DNA from: an uncultured Eubacteriales bacterium
GTDB lineage: Bacteria; Bacillota; Clostridia; Lachnospirales; Lachnospiraceae
Assembly: GCA_900314885.1 (NCBI GenBank)
Contig: OMWY01000001.1
Span: forward strand, 418,886 to 482,885
Direction of reading: 5' to 3'
Length of the DNA stretch: 64,000 nucleotides
Part shown: piece by piece, positions 18,334-27,605 of the stretch
How the letters are laid out: every line of letters starts with the position of its first letter
Numbering within the stretch: the stretch's first letter is position 1
Notes under the pieces: model-generated
What the model saw: only the letters and a program-made list of their open reading frames with translations
What the model was told of the DNA's origin: nothing
Database searches by the model: none
Program-made: the position numbers and the translations under genes

Positions 18334-18774
18334 ATGAATTTATCTGAGTTAAAGCCGGTTGAGGGCTCTACACACAGCAATAACTTCCGCAGGGGTCGTG
18401 GCCATGCTTCAGGAAACGGCAAGCAGGCAGGTAAGGGCCACAAGGGTCAGAAGGCTCGTTCAGGAGCACCAAGGCCTGGATTCGAAGGCGGCCAGATGCC
18501 ACTCTTCAGAAGACTTCCTAAGAGAGGCTTCACAAACAGAAATACAAAGGATATCGTTACAGTTAACGTATCTTCTCTTAATGTATTTGAAGATGGGGCT
18601 ACTGTAACAGCTCAGGATCTTATCGATAATCGTATCATCAGCTCAGTTGGTGATGGTGTTAAGATTCTTGGCAACGGTGAGCTTACAAAGAAACTCAATG
18701 TAAAGGTTAACGCATATAGCGCTACAGCATCAGAAAAGATAAAGGCACTTGGCGGGAATGCTGAGGTGATCTGA
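18334..18774 (+). CDS. rplO: 50S ribosomal protein L15
   Basis: A 146-residue L15, a late-assembly protein with a long glycine-rich basic tail at its start ([20 protein letters not shown]) followed by [18 protein letters not shown]. Its stop overlaps the secY start by one base. Confidence 0.97.
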   Translation: MNLSELKPVEGSTHSNNFRRGRGHASGNGKQAGKGHKGQKARSGAPRPGFEGGQMPLFRRLPKRGFTNRNTKDIVTVNVSSLNVFEDGATVTAQDLIDNRIISSVGDGVKILGNGELTKKLNVKVNAYSATASEKIKALGGNAEVI

Positions 18775-20108
18775 TGTTTAAGACTCTCCGTAATGCTTTT
18801 AAGGTAAAGGACATTAGGAAGAGATTGCTTTTCACACTCCTTTGTCTTGTAGTTGTCAGGATAGGCTCACAGATGCCTGTTCCTGGCATTGACAGGGATC
18901 AGATAAATGCTTTCCTGGCAAACCTTACGCAGCTTGATTTCCTGAACGCAATTACAGGTGGTTCCTTTGAATCGCTCTCTATATTTGCGCTCAGTATTAC
19001 ACCGTATATCACTTCTTCTATTATTATACAGCTCCTTACTATCGCTATTCCTAGCCTTGAGGAGATGCAGAAGGAAGGCGAAGACGGTCGTAAAAAGATT
19101 GCTGCATATACAAGATATGTCACAATCATTCTTGCGATAATTGAAAGTACGGCTATGGCTATCGGCTTTGGTCGTGCCGGTTATATGGAAGATTATAATT
19201 TCCTTAACACACTTGTAGTTGTAATTTCTCTTACAGCCGGTGCTTCATTCCTTATGTGGCTCGGTGAGAAGATTACGGACTACGGCATAGGAAATGGTAT
19301 CTCCATTATCCTTCTCTTCAATATAGTTTCAAGAATGCCTAGTGACATAATAAATCTGTTCAAGACGCACGTAGTTGGTGCTTCAAGTGTAATGAACGGG
19401 GTAATTGCCACAATTCTTATTGTAGGTATTATTGTCGGACTTACAGTTTACATTGTTGTATTGAATGATGCTGTAAGAAAGATACCTGTTCAGTATGCTC
19501 AGAAGATACAGGGACGCAGGCTTGTTGGCGGCAGTGGATCAAATATTCCGCTTAAAGTGAACACCGGCGGTGTAATGCCTGTCATCTTCGCAAGCTCTAT
19601 TCTTCAGACTCCTATCGTCATCTGCAGCTTCCTTGGCATTCAGCCTGCGAGCGGTGAAGGCGCCAGTGTAGGTCAGAAGATACTTAAAGTTCTCAATCAG
19701 GGCGCATGGTGCAATTTCAGCTCATGGGGCGAAGCTAAATACACATTAGGTCTTGTATTATATATACTCCTTCTTGTGTTCTTCGCTTATTTCTACACTT
19801 CGATAACCTTTAATCCTATCGAGGTAGCGAATAACCTGAAAAAGGCAGGCGGATTTATACCGGGAATAAGACCGGGCCGTCCTACAAGTGATTATCTCAA
19901 TAAGGTTCTTAACAGCATCATATTTATTGGCGCTATTGGCCTTATCATTGCCGCAATTATCCCTATTATTTGCGCGGGAGTATTTAACGCCAATGTATCC
20001 TTCGGTGGTACAAGTCTTATTATCGTAGTTGGCGTAGTACTTGAGACAATCAACCAGTTAGAATCAATGATGCTTGAGAGGCATTATACAGGCTTCCTTA
20101 ACGATTGA
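18774..20108 (+). CDS. secY: Preprotein translocase subunit SecY
   Basis: A 444-residue channel subunit of the Sec translocon with ten hydrophobic segments. Early SecY blocks such as GSQMPVPGIDRDQINAF, the ITPYITSSIIIQLL segment of helix 2 and the FNPIEVANNLKKAGGFIPGIRPG loop before helix 9 are intact. Translation is coupled to rplO through the TGATG overlap, with GAGGTGAT as ribosome binding site. A hairpin with a T tract follows, but adk and map continue the usual order. Confidence 0.97.
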   Translation: MFKTLRNAFKVKDIRKRLLFTLLCLVVVRIGSQMPVPGIDRDQINAFLANLTQLDFLNAITGGSFESLSIFALSITPYITSSIIIQLLTIAIPSLEEMQKEGEDGRKKIAAYTRYVTIILAIIESTAMAIGFGRAGYMEDYNFLNTLVVVISLTAGASFLMWLGEKITDYGIGNGISIILLFNIVSRMPSDIINLFKTHVVGASSVMNGVIATILIVGIIVGLTVYIVVLNDAVRKIPVQYAQKIQGRRLVGGSGSNIPLKVNTGGVMPVIFASSILQTPIVICSFLGIQPASGEGASVGQKILKVLNQGAWCNFSSWGEAKYTLGLVLYILLLVFFAYFYTSITFNPIEVANNLKKAGGFIPGIRPGRPTSDYLNKVLNSIIFIGAIGLIIAAIIPIICAGVFNANVSFGGTSLIIVVGVVLETINQLESMMLERHYTGFLND

Positions 20109-20145
20109 CAGTATTATTTTGAGACTCTGTGAAGGCTAAGGAATA

Positions 20146-20187
20146 AGCCGGAGCGGGGTACCTTGAGTATCTGCTCCGGCTCTTTTA
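20146..20187 (+). terminator. Hairpin with T tract between secY and adk
   Basis: AGCCGGAGC (20146-20154) pairs with GCTCCGGCT (20173-20181) around an 18-base loop and is followed by CTTTT. It could terminate or attenuate transcription after secY. I saw no clear new promoter before adk, so partial read-through is likely. Confidence 0.7.
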
Positions 20188-20205
20188 ATGAAAGGCGTAG
20201 AAAAA

Positions 20206-20847
20206 ATGAAGGTTATAATGTTAGGGGCTCCGGGAGCAGGTAAGGGTACACAGGCTATAAAGATTGCGGATAAGTACGGTATTCCGCATATTTCAACCGG
20301 AGATATTTTCAGATACAATATTAAAAATAATACCGAGCTTGGTAAAAAGGCCAAGACCTATATGGATCAGGGTAAGCTGGTTCCGGATGAACTTACGTGT
20401 GATCTGCTTCTTGACAGAGTAGCTAAGGATGACTGCAAGAACGGCTATATACTTGACGGATATCCGAGAACTATTCCTCAGGCTGAAGTCCTTGAGAAGG
20501 CCCTTAATGAAAAGGGTGATTCGATTGATTTCGCTATAAATGTAAATGTACCTGATGATAACATTGTAAACAGGATGTCGGGAAGAAGAACCTGTCCTCA
20601 GTGTGGTGAGACTTATCATATTGTCTACAACGCTCCTAAGAAAGAGGACGTATGTGACAAGTGTGGAAGCGCGCTTATTCAGCGTGATGATGATAAGCCT
20701 GAGACTGTACAGAAGAGACTTGCTGTATATCATGAGCAGACAGAACCGCTTGTAGAATATTATAAGAATAAGGGAAAATATAAGGAAGTTGATGGTACAA
20801 AATCAATGGATGATGTATTTTCTGATATCTGCGCAATTTTAGGGTAA
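20206..20847 (+). CDS. adk: Adenylate kinase
   Basis: Converts ATP plus AMP to two ADP. It has 213 residues, with P-loop GAPGAGKGTQ near the start, the AMP site ISTGDIFR, and DGYPRTIPQA. The LID domain carries a zinc site of the Gram-positive kind: CPQCG and, after 16 residues, CDKCG. The start at 20206 is preferred because GAAAGGCG precedes it; the ATG at 20188 would include that site. Confidence 0.96.
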   Translation: MKVIMLGAPGAGKGTQAIKIADKYGIPHISTGDIFRYNIKNNTELGKKAKTYMDQGKLVPDELTCDLLLDRVAKDDCKNGYILDGYPRTIPQAEVLEKALNEKGDSIDFAINVNVPDDNIVNRMSGRRTCPQCGETYHIVYNAPKKEDVCDKCGSALIQRDDDKPETVQKRLAVYHEQTEPLVEYYKNKGKYKEVDGTKSMDDVFSDICAILG

Positions 20848-20851
20848 AGGC

Positions 20852-21622
20852 GTGGGCGTATTTAGTGAAAGAGACGGGTCTGCAAATAAAATGAGGGAGA
20901 GTGGGGAAGCTCTCTCTCATATTATGGAAGAGACTCGTAAAATTATTGTACCCGGAATATCCACGGACAAACTTGATAAGAAAATTGAAGAGCTTATCAT
21001 AAAAAATGGATGCGTTCCTGTTTTAAAGGGTTATGAAGGCTTTCCCGGGTCTGCCTGTATATCTGTGAATGACCAGGTTGCCCATGGCCTGCCTGCGTCT
21101 GACCATTTTCTTGACGAAGGCGATATAGTAAAGGTCGACATCAGCATTTCAAAGGACGGATATTTCTCAGACATGGCAAGAACTTTTCCTGTCGGCGAAG
21201 TGGTACCGGAGCTACATTCGCTCATTAAGGGAGCCGCGGAGGTTTTTTATGCCGGACTTGAGGTTGCGAGACCCGGCACACCGGTTAATATTATCGGCAA
21301 AGCGCTCGATGAGAAAGCAGGGTCTTTAGGCTATAGCACGGTAAGAGATCTTTATGGCCATGGCATAGGAAAGGTACTCCATGAACTGCCTGAAATTCCG
21401 GCATTTTACGATGAAGAGCATAACCATATCCTTAGGGAAGGCGAAACAATCGCGATAGAACCTATGATAAATATGGGCGGAGCTGATGTAATCTGGGAAG
21501 ATGGAGACGATTTCACTGTTTATACAGAAGACTACTCATTCTCAGCTCATTTTGAAAACACGGTTCTTATAACGGAAAATGGGCCGGAGTGTCTGACATT
21601 TTTGGAAGAGGAGGTGCCGTAA
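20852..21622 (+). CDS. map: Methionine aminopeptidase type I
   Basis: Removes the first methionine from new proteins. It is 256 residues long, and the five metal ligands appear as Asp96 (KVDIS), Asp107 (FSDMART), His170 (YGHGIGKVLH), Glu203 (AIEPM) and Glu235 (HFENTV). The GTG at 20852 fits the family length, but its ribosome binding site is weak; the ATG at 20891 would remove the usual first helix. Four bases separate it from adk. Confidence 0.93.
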   Translation: MGVFSERDGSANKMRESGEALSHIMEETRKIIVPGISTDKLDKKIEELIIKNGCVPVLKGYEGFPGSACISVNDQVAHGLPASDHFLDEGDIVKVDISISKDGYFSDMARTFPVGEVVPELHSLIKGAAEVFYAGLEVARPGTPVNIIGKALDEKAGSLGYSTVRDLYGHGIGKVLHELPEIPAFYDEEHNHILREGETIAIEPMINMGGADVIWEDGDDFTVYTEDYSFSAHFENTVLITENGPECLTFLEEEVP

Positions 21623-21907
21623 GTGGCAGAACTTAAAATTGGCAGTGTAGTTAGGTCGAAGGCGGGGAACGATAAAGACAAGCTTTATGTTGTAATAAAG
21701 TTTGATGACAAGTTCGCCTATATTTCTGACGGTGTAAAGTATACTGTCGCAAAACCTTCTAAGAAAAATGTAAAGCACCTGGCTGTATTGAATGGTGATT
21801 ACAGGGATAATGTGCCGTTTTATTATGAAGGCATTTATGATAGATTGACAGATGAAGATATAAGACGCGCTCTGAAGTATAGGAGCGGAAAGGAGAAAAA
21901 TGTCTAA
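21623..21907 (+). CDS. KOW-domain RNA-binding protein
   Basis: A 94-residue protein with an N-terminal KOW-like motif ([20 protein letters not shown]) and a basic central stretch. A gene of this kind between map and infA is common in Firmicutes and is usually annotated as an L14e/L6e/L27e-like protein. Its function is not established. GTG start with GAGGAGGTG just upstream; its end overlaps infA by eight bases. Confidence 0.85.
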   Translation: MAELKIGSVVRSKAGNDKDKLYVVIKFDDKFAYISDGVKYTVAKPSKKNVKHLAVLNGDYRDNVPFYYEGIYDRLTDEDIRRALKYRSGKEKNV

Positions 21908-22118
21908 GTCGGATGTACTTGAGATTGAAGGTACGGTAGTTGAAAAGCTTCCAAATGCTATGTTTCAGGTTGAGCTTGAGAATGGTCACAAGGTTCTCGC
22001 TCACATAAGCGGCAAGCTTCGCATGAATTTCATCAGAATTCTTCCGGGTGACAAGGTAACGCTTGAAATGAGCCCATACGATCTCACCAAAGGACGCATA
22101 ATTTGGCGTGATAAGTGA
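21900..22118 (+). CDS. infA: Translation initiation factor IF-1
   Basis: A 72-residue OB-fold factor that binds the A site of the 30S subunit during initiation. The sequence from [19 protein letters not shown] through [30 protein letters not shown] is near-canonical. It overlaps the KOW gene, with GGAAAGGAG as ribosome binding site. Its stop codon is the first base pair region of the twin hairpin element. Confidence 0.97.
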   Translation: MSKSDVLEIEGTVVEKLPNAMFQVELENGHKVLAHISGKLRMNFIRILPGDKVTLEMSPYDLTKGRIIWRDK

Positions 22119-22237
22119 AAATGACTGTTGCTTTCTCATGATCGCTGCGCTACAAATCGAAAGCAACAAGTCATTTTCTGCATACAAATAGATAGAAGTT
22201 CTCTCATGATCGCTTCGCTTTAAATCGAGAACTTCTA
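22118..22237 (+). repeat. Twin hairpins with a common 23-base loop and different stems
   Basis: Hairpin 1 has arms 22118-22136 and 22160-22179, paired over 19 positions with one bulged A. Hairpin 2 has ten-base arms AGAAGTTCTC (22195-22204) and GAGAACTTCT (22228-22237). The 23-base loops at 22137-22159 and 22205-22227 match at 20 of 23 positions, sharing TCATGATCGCT and CGCT followed by AAATC, whereas the stems are unrelated in sequence. No T tract follows either hairpin, so they are not ordinary terminators. Confidence 0.8.
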
Positions 22238-22274
22238 ATCAGATGTCCGCATTGAAAAAAAGTGAAATTCCCCC

Positions 22275-22303
22275 TTGCAAAATAGGGGGATTTGTGTTAT
22301 GAT
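22275..22303 (+). promoter_or_regulatory. Promoter before rpmJ
   Basis: TTGCAA at 22275-22280, a 17-base spacer and TATGAT at 22298-22303. The -35 box sits in the loop of a TCCCCC/GGGGGA inverted repeat, a possible operator. It probably gives the alpha-operon part an independent start. Confidence 0.75.
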
Positions 22304-22339
22304 AGAAAACGGACTTTATTGGAAAGGAGCAAATTCTCT

Positions 22340-22453
22340 ATGAAAGTTAGGTCATCTGTAAAACCTATGTGCGAGAAGTGCAAGGTAATCAAGAGAAAGG
22401 GTTCTATAAGGATCATCTGCGAGAATCCTAAGCACAAGCAGAGACAGGGCTGA
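22340..22453 (+). CDS. rpmJ: 50S ribosomal protein L36, zinc-binding type
   Basis: A 37-codon gene that is easily missed for its length: [17 protein letters not shown], then basic residues, a third cysteine and KHKQRQG. The Cys-x2-Cys pair, later Cys and His form the usual zinc site of L36. GGAAAGGAG precedes the ATG. It is located between infA and rpsM as in most Firmicutes. Confidence 0.95.
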   Translation: MKVRSSVKPMCEKCKVIKRKGSIRIICENPKHKQRQG

Positions 22454-22738
22454 TTTCTTTAATGAGAATTAGGCGCTAAGCCAGGTAGTCCGGAGAATTG
22501 AACTATTCCTCCGATTACTGTATTCGATTTATAAGAGTCTTGCTTTCTGCGTTACACCGTAACTTAGTTGTGATCTGTTCGGTGTGATACTGCTTCCCAT
22601 TAACAGAGATGTGCTCTCTGCGCTTTGGTTTATCTAAAGTAAGAAGTGGTTTAAAGCGGCTGGATTGCCAAGTCATCAGGCAATCAATTCACTATTTTTG
22701 TAACAAGTATTTCATGTAATTATGGAGGAAAAACGCTA
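22454..22738 (+). promoter_or_regulatory. Structured leader between rpmJ and rpsM
   Basis: 285 bases with no reading frame. Candidate helices: CGGAG with CTCCG around 22492-22515; TTACACCG pairing with CGGTGTGA after 21-25 bases (about 22551-22590); and TTGCC/GGCAA around 22675-22695 shortly before the rpsM ribosome binding site (ATGGAGG). In Escherichia coli and Bacillus, S4 controls its own synthesis through an mRNA structure, and rpsD lies just downstream here, so an S4 leader is a reasonable guess. No homologous motif was recognised. Confidence 0.5.
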
Positions 22739-23107
22739 ATGGCTCGTATCAGTGGTGTTGATTTACCAAGAGAGAAGCGCGTTGAGATCGGCCTTACCTA
22801 TATCTATGGTATAGGAAGAGCTACATCTAACCAGATATTAAGCAAAGCAGGAGTTAATCCTGACACACGCTGCAAGGATCTTACCGATGATGATGTCGCA
22901 AAGATCCGTGACGCAATCGAATCATCCGTTATTGTAGAAGGTGATCTTCGTCGTGAAGTTGCTATGAACATCAAGAGACTTCAGGAGATCGGATGCTACA
23001 GAGGTGTTCGCCATAGAAAGGGACTTCCTGTTCGTGGCCAGAATACAAAGAACAACGCGAGAACAAGAAAAGGTCCTCGTAAGACTATCGCTAATAAGAA
23101 GAAGTAA
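22739..23107 (+). CDS. rpsM: 30S ribosomal protein S13
   Basis: A 122-residue S13 of the 30S head, contacting the P-site tRNA with its basic tail. The start [25 protein letters not shown] and the block [28 protein letters not shown] are typical. GGAGGAAAAA precedes the ATG. Confidence 0.97.
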   Translation: MARISGVDLPREKRVEIGLTYIYGIGRATSNQILSKAGVNPDTRCKDLTDDDVAKIRDAIESSVIVEGDLRREVAMNIKRLQEIGCYRGVRHRKGLPVRGQNTKNNARTRKGPRKTIANKKK

Positions 23108-23127
23108 TTAAGGAGGATTCGAACGCA

Positions 23128-23538
23128 ATGCCTACTAATGTAAAAGGTGCAGCTAACGCAAAGAAGGCAGCCAAGAAGCGCGTAAGGAAGAACGTAGAGC
23201 GTGGACAGGCACATATCCAGTCTTCTTTTAACAATACAATTGTAACTTTAACAGATGCTGAAGGAAATGCCCTTTCATGGGCAAGTGCCGGCGGACTTGG
23301 TTTCCGTGGCTCAAGAAAGTCTACCCCATATGCTGCTCAGATGGCAGCTGAGACCGCTGCTAAGGCAGCAATCTTACACGGTCTTAAGTCAGTTGACGTT
23401 ATGGTTAAGGGACCTGGCTCAGGACGTGAAGCAGCTATCCGTGCTCTTCAGGCATGTGGTATCAATGTTATTTCCATTAAGGACGTAACACCTGTACCTC
23501 ATAACGGATGCAGACCACCAAAGCGCAGAAGAGTATAA
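23128..23538 (+). CDS. rpsK: 30S ribosomal protein S11
   Basis: A 136-residue S11 from the platform of the 30S subunit. Conserved blocks: [41 protein letters not shown] and [16 protein letters not shown], ending in [12 protein letters not shown]. The N-terminal Lys/Ala-rich stretch is slightly long. Preceded by TAAGGAGG. Confidence 0.97.
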   Translation: MPTNVKGAANAKKAAKKRVRKNVERGQAHIQSSFNNTIVTLTDAEGNALSWASAGGLGFRGSRKSTPYAAQMAAETAAKAAILHGLKSVDVMVKGPGSGREAAIRALQACGINVISIKDVTPVPHNGCRPPKRRRV

Positions 23539-23564
23539 TAGGGCAGATAAGGAGGAATTTCGTA

Positions 23565-24161
23565 ATGGCAAGAGATATGACCCCTGTATTAAAGAGATGC
23601 AGAGTTCTTGGATTAGAGCCTGGATTTATGGGTATTGACAAGAAGTCAAACCGTAGCGCAGGCAATGGCAGAAGAAAGATAAGCGAGTACGGTGAGCAGC
23701 TCCGCGAGAAGCAGAAGGCTAAGTTCATCTACGGCGTTACCGAGAAGCCTTTCCGTAACTATTATGTAAAGGCTCAGAAGCTTAAGTATGGTACAACAGG
23801 TGAGAACCTCATGATTCTTCTTGAGGAGAGACTTGATAACATCATCTTCCGTCTTGGCTTTGCTCGTACCAGAAAAGAAGCTCGTCAGATCGTAGACCAT
23901 AAGATGGTTCTTGTAAATGGCAAGAGAGTTAACATCCCATCTTACTGCGTATCTGTTGGCGATAAGATTGAAATTGCTGAAAAGAAAAAGAATATCCAGA
24001 GAATGAAGGATGTCCTTGAGGCTACTAACGGCAGATTAGTTCCATCATGGCTTGATGTAGACCGCGACAACCTTACAGGAACAGTTAAGGAAGTACCTAC
24101 CAGAGATCAGATTGATGTTCCGGTTAATGAGGTGCAGATCGTCGAGCTGTATTCCAAATAA
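23565..24161 (+). CDS. rpsD: 30S ribosomal protein S4
   Basis: A 198-residue S4, a primary assembly protein and mRNA helicase element. The start at 23565 (MARDMTPVLKRCRVLG) has TAAGGAGG at the right distance; the ORF extension upstream is inside rpsK. The S4 RNA-binding domain RLDNIIFRLGFARTRKEARQIVDH is present. The N-terminus lacks the zinc cysteines seen in some S4 proteins. It is a possible regulator of its own operon. Confidence 0.96.
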   Translation: MARDMTPVLKRCRVLGLEPGFMGIDKKSNRSAGNGRRKISEYGEQLREKQKAKFIYGVTEKPFRNYYVKAQKLKYGTTGENLMILLEERLDNIIFRLGFARTRKEARQIVDHKMVLVNGKRVNIPSYCVSVGDKIEIAEKKKNIQRMKDVLEATNGRLVPSWLDVDRDNLTGTVKEVPTRDQIDVPVNEVQIVELYSK

Positions 24162-24226
24162 TGACTATTGTTTTTCATTTTGGTATGATATTCGACAATT
24201 TATACATCTCATAGGAGGAGCCTGTC

Positions 24227-25186
24227 ATGTTTGAGTTTGAAAAACCAAAGATTGATATTGCGGAAATTTCTGATGATAAAAAGTACGGGCGCTTCGTAGT
24301 TGAACCGCTTGAGAGAGGCTATGGCACCACTTTGGGTAATTCTCTTAGGAGAATCATGCTCTCTACTCTCCCTGGCGCGGCAGTAAGCTCTGTCAAGATT
24401 GATGGCGTTAAGCATGAGTTCTCTTCAATCCCGGGAATAAAGGAAGACGTATCCGAGATCATCTTAAATATCAAGAGTCTTGCGATTAGGGACTCAAGTG
24501 ATAATGATGAGCCTAAGACTGCTTACCTTGATTTTGAAGGCGAGGGAGTTGTAACAGCAGCTGACATCCAGACAGATCCTGACGTAGAGATCGTTAATAA
24601 GGATCAGGTTATCGCTACACTTAACGGTGGACCTAATTGCAAGCTCAATATAGAGTTTACCATAACCAGAGGCCACGGATATGTAGTAGCTGATAAGAAT
24701 AAATCTGAAGACCTTCCTATAGACGCTATTGCTGTCGATTCTATCTATACACCTGTAGGCAGGGTAAATATCAATATTGAGAATACCCGTGTCGGTCAGA
24801 TGACAGATTATGATAAGCTTACCATAGAAGTTTATACTAATGGTACTATGGGCCCTGACGAGGCAATCAGCCTTGCGGCAAGGGTACTCAGCGAGCATCT
24901 CAATGCTTTCATTGATCTCTCTGAGGATGCCAAGAATATAGATGTTATGGCTCCAAAGCAGGAGGGCGATAAGAGCAGGGCTCTTGAGATGAATATCGAT
25001 GAGCTTGAGCTTTCGGTTCGTTCATATAACTGCCTTAAGAGAGCAGGCATCAATACTGTTCAGGAATTAACGAACAAGACATTAGACGACATGATGAAAG
25101 TCCGTAATATGGGCCGTAAATCTCTTGATGAGGTTAACGCTAAGCTCAAGGAACTCGGTCTTTCACTTAAGAGCGGCGAGGATTGA
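24227..25186 (+). CDS. rpoA: RNA polymerase alpha subunit
   Basis: A 319-residue alpha subunit. The dimerisation domain covers residues 1 to about 230, with the [13 protein letters not shown] block, and a linker leads to the C-terminal domain (about 250-315) with [19 protein letters not shown] and [12 protein letters not shown]. Preceded by ATAGGAGG. Confidence 0.97.
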   Translation: MFEFEKPKIDIAEISDDKKYGRFVVEPLERGYGTTLGNSLRRIMLSTLPGAAVSSVKIDGVKHEFSSIPGIKEDVSEIILNIKSLAIRDSSDNDEPKTAYLDFEGEGVVTAADIQTDPDVEIVNKDQVIATLNGGPNCKLNIEFTITRGHGYVVADKNKSEDLPIDAIAVDSIYTPVGRVNINIENTRVGQMTDYDKLTIEVYTNGTMGPDEAISLAARVLSEHLNAFIDLSEDAKNIDVMAPKQEGDKSRALEMNIDELELSVRSYNCLKRAGINTVQELTNKTLDDMMKVRNMGRKSLDEVNAKLKELGLSLKSGED

Positions 25187-25227
25187 CATTAATGTCATAT
25201 CGCTAATGAATTTTAGGAGGAATTAAG

Positions 25228-25755
25228 ATGGCTGGCTACAGAAAGCTTGGAAGGACATCAAGCCAGAGGAAGGCTCTCTTAAGAAGCCAGGTAACAGGCC
25301 TTATCAATAACGGTAAGATTGTTACTACAGAGGCTCGCGCTAAGGAGCTTCGCAGAATGGCAGAGAAGCTTATCACACTTGCTGTCAAGGAAAAGGATAA
25401 TTACGAGACCATAACCGTTAAGTCAAAGGTTGCCCGCAAGGATGCTGATGGCAAGAGGGTTAAGGAAGTTGTAGATGGTAAGAAGGTTCCTGTAATCGAC
25501 GAAGTCGAGAAGCAGGTTAAGAAGGATAATGTTACACGTCATAACGCAAGAATGCAGATGCGTAAGGTTCTTTATGATGTAACAGAGAATCCGGACGGTA
25601 AGAGAAAGAACATCAAGAAGGTCGACCTTACAGACAAGCTTTTTGATGAGATCGCTCCTAAGTATGCTGACCGTAAGGGTGGCTATACAAGAATCGTTAA
25701 GATAGGACCTCGTAGAGGCGATGCCGCTATGGAAGTACTTATCGAGTTAGTATAA
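25228..25755 (+). CDS. rplQ: 50S ribosomal protein L17 with a long insertion
   Basis: A 175-residue L17. Both ends are standard: [20 protein letters not shown] at the start, and [23 protein letters not shown]...IELV at the end. Bacillus L17 has about 120 residues; here roughly 50 extra, highly charged residues lie between about 58 and 105 ([18 protein letters not shown] and following). They are probably surface exposed. It ends the operon and is followed by a strong terminator. Confidence 0.95.
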   Translation: MAGYRKLGRTSSQRKALLRSQVTGLINNGKIVTTEARAKELRRMAEKLITLAVKEKDNYETITVKSKVARKDADGKRVKEVVDGKKVPVIDEVEKQVKKDNVTRHNARMQMRKVLYDVTENPDGKRKNIKKVDLTDKLFDEIAPKYADRKGGYTRIVKIGPRRGDAAMEVLIELV

Positions 25756-25777
25756 TTATCATATAGCTTGATTTTTT

Positions 25778-25816
25778 GAGCGCTATCCGTTATTATATTA
25801 TGGATAGCGCTCTTTT
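25778..25816 (+). terminator. Intrinsic terminator ending the ribosomal protein operon
   Basis: GAGCGCTATCC (25778-25788) and GGATAGCGCTC (25802-25812) form an 11-base-pair stem followed by TTTT. Confidence 0.92.
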
Positions 25817-25895
25817 CATAACTGTTGAATATGAAAATGGAGTGGAAGAACAGATACTATAGCATATGATTTGAGTCAGGAAGTCTGGGTTTATA

Positions 25896-26765
25896 ATGAA
25901 TAATATAATAGATGTCAAAAACCTCTCTTTTGACTATATAAGGCGTGATGAAGAGGGAAATGTTGAGGCTGTAGAGAGGGCGATAGATGATGTAAGTCTT
26001 GATATAAAGTCCGGTGACTTTATTGCAGTGTTAGGTCACAATGGCTCCGGAAAGTCCACATTCGCAAGGCACCTGAACGCTCTACTTCTGCCTACAGAGG
26101 GGACCGTTATTGTAAATGGACTGAACACAAATGATGAAAATAATACAATTAAAGTCAGACAGAATGCCGGAATGGTTTTCCAGAATCCGGATAATCAGAT
26201 AATCGCTTCAGTAGTTGAGGAAGACGTAGGCTTCGGACCTGAGAATATTGGTGTACCGACTGACGAAATATGGCAGAGAGTTGAAGAAAGCCTGAAGGCA
26301 GTCGGAATGCTGGAATACAGAAAAGCTTCTCCCGACAGGCTCTCCGGAGGTCAGAAGCAGCGGGTCGCTATAGCGGGAATTCTTGCGATGAAGCCAAAGT
26401 GCATCATCTTAGATGAACCTACGGCTATGCTAGACCCCATGGGGCGCAAAGAAGTTCTTAAAACCGCGAAGGAGCTAAATAAAAAAGAAGGCATAACAGT
26501 TATTCTCATTACCCACTATATGGCCGAGGTTGTAGACGCTGATGAAATATTCGTCATGGATCATGGAAAGCTTGTTATGCAAGGAACGCCGCGAGAGGTA
26601 TTTTCACATGTAGAGGAGCTGGCCCAATATAAGCTTGATGTCCCCCAGGTAACAAAAATCGCCTACGACCTAAGAAAAAAGGGATTTCCGATACATGATA
26701 CCATACTTACGGTTGATGAATTTAGAGACGCAATAAAAAAGGTATTCGCAGAAAAATGTCAATAA
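25896..26765 (+). CDS. ecfA1: Energy-coupling factor transporter ATPase EcfA1
   Basis: A 289-residue ABC-type ATPase of the ECF module, which energises uptake of vitamins and metal cofactors through separate S components. Walker [11 protein letters not shown]-loop MVFQNPDNQ, signature [13 protein letters not shown] and Walker [13 protein letters not shown] are all present. An N-terminal stretch ([17 protein letters not shown]) is typical of EcfA1. It overlaps ecfA2 by ten bases. No S component is nearby, as in the shared (group II) ECF type. Confidence 0.94.
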   Translation: MNNIIDVKNLSFDYIRRDEEGNVEAVERAIDDVSLDIKSGDFIAVLGHNGSGKSTFARHLNALLLPTEGTVIVNGLNTNDENNTIKVRQNAGMVFQNPDNQIIASVVEEDVGFGPENIGVPTDEIWQRVEESLKAVGMLEYRKASPDRLSGGQKQRVAIAGILAMKPKCIILDEPTAMLDPMGRKEVLKTAKELNKKEGITVILITHYMAEVVDADEIFVMDHGKLVMQGTPREVFSHVEELAQYKLDVPQVTKIAYDLRKKGFPIHDTILTVDEFRDAIKKVFAEKCQ

Positions 26766-27604
26766 TCGCAGATCATATAACATATTTGTACAGTCCGGAC
26801 ACGGCCTACGAACATAAGGCTCTCGACGATGTGAGCCTTGAGATAAAGGATGGTGAATTCGTAGCCATTATCGGACATACCGGTTCAGGGAAATCGACTC
26901 TGATACAGCATTTTAACGGACTTCTTACGGCAACAAGCGGCCGTATTTATTATAACGGACAGGACATCTATGACCCCGATTACGTATTAAAGGATCTCAG
27001 AAGCCATGTTGGCCTCGTCTTCCAGTACCCTGAGCACCAGCTTTTTGAGGCCACGGTTCTTGAAGATGTAAAATTCGGCCCGAATAATCTGGGACTTCCG
27101 AAACTCGAAGTAGATATGCGCGCCTTTGAGGCCATAAAGCAGGTTGGACTTCCCGATACAATCTATGACGCATCACCATTTGAGCTTTCCGGTGGACAGA
27201 AGAGGCGAGTCGCTATAGCAGGCGTTCTCGCCATGAAGCCTGATGTTCTGATACTTGATGAGCCTACAGCCGGTCTCGACCCATATGGCAGAGATGAAAT
27301 TCTTGATGAAATATATAAGCTCCACGAAAATGGACTCACCGTAGTTTTAGTGTCCCATAGCATGGAGGACGTCGCGAAATACGCAGACAGGCTAATAGTA
27401 ATGGATGAGGGTAAGGTAGCCTATAACGGCAGCCCGAGAGAAGTTTTCGCTAATTTCAGAGAGCTTGAAAAAATAGGCCTTGCTGTTCCCCAGGTAACAT
27501 ACGCCATGCATGCGCTTAATGAAGCCGGAGTACCGGTTGATACAGATTCGATAACAGTCGAAGAAGCGGAAGAGGAGATATTATCCGCTTATAAGGAGAT
27601 GTGA
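26756..27604 (+). CDS. ecfA2: Energy-coupling factor transporter ATPase EcfA2
   Basis: A 282-residue second ATPase of the ECF module, forming a heterodimer with EcfA1. Walker [11 protein letters not shown]-loop LVFQYPEHQ, signature [13 protein letters not shown] and Walker [12 protein letters not shown] are intact. The conserved end with ecfT in the next frame fits the usual order. Expression is coupled to ecfA1 by the overlap. Confidence 0.94.
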   Translation: MSIIADHITYLYSPDTAYEHKALDDVSLEIKDGEFVAIIGHTGSGKSTLIQHFNGLLTATSGRIYYNGQDIYDPDYVLKDLRSHVGLVFQYPEHQLFEATVLEDVKFGPNNLGLPKLEVDMRAFEAIKQVGLPDTIYDASPFELSGGQKRRVAIAGVLAMKPDVLILDEPTAGLDPYGRDEILDEIYKLHENGLTVVLVSHSMEDVAKYADRLIVMDEGKVAYNGSPREVFANFRELEKIGLAVPQVTYAMHALNEAGVPVDTDSITVEEAEEEILSAYKEM

Positions 27605-27605
27605 T

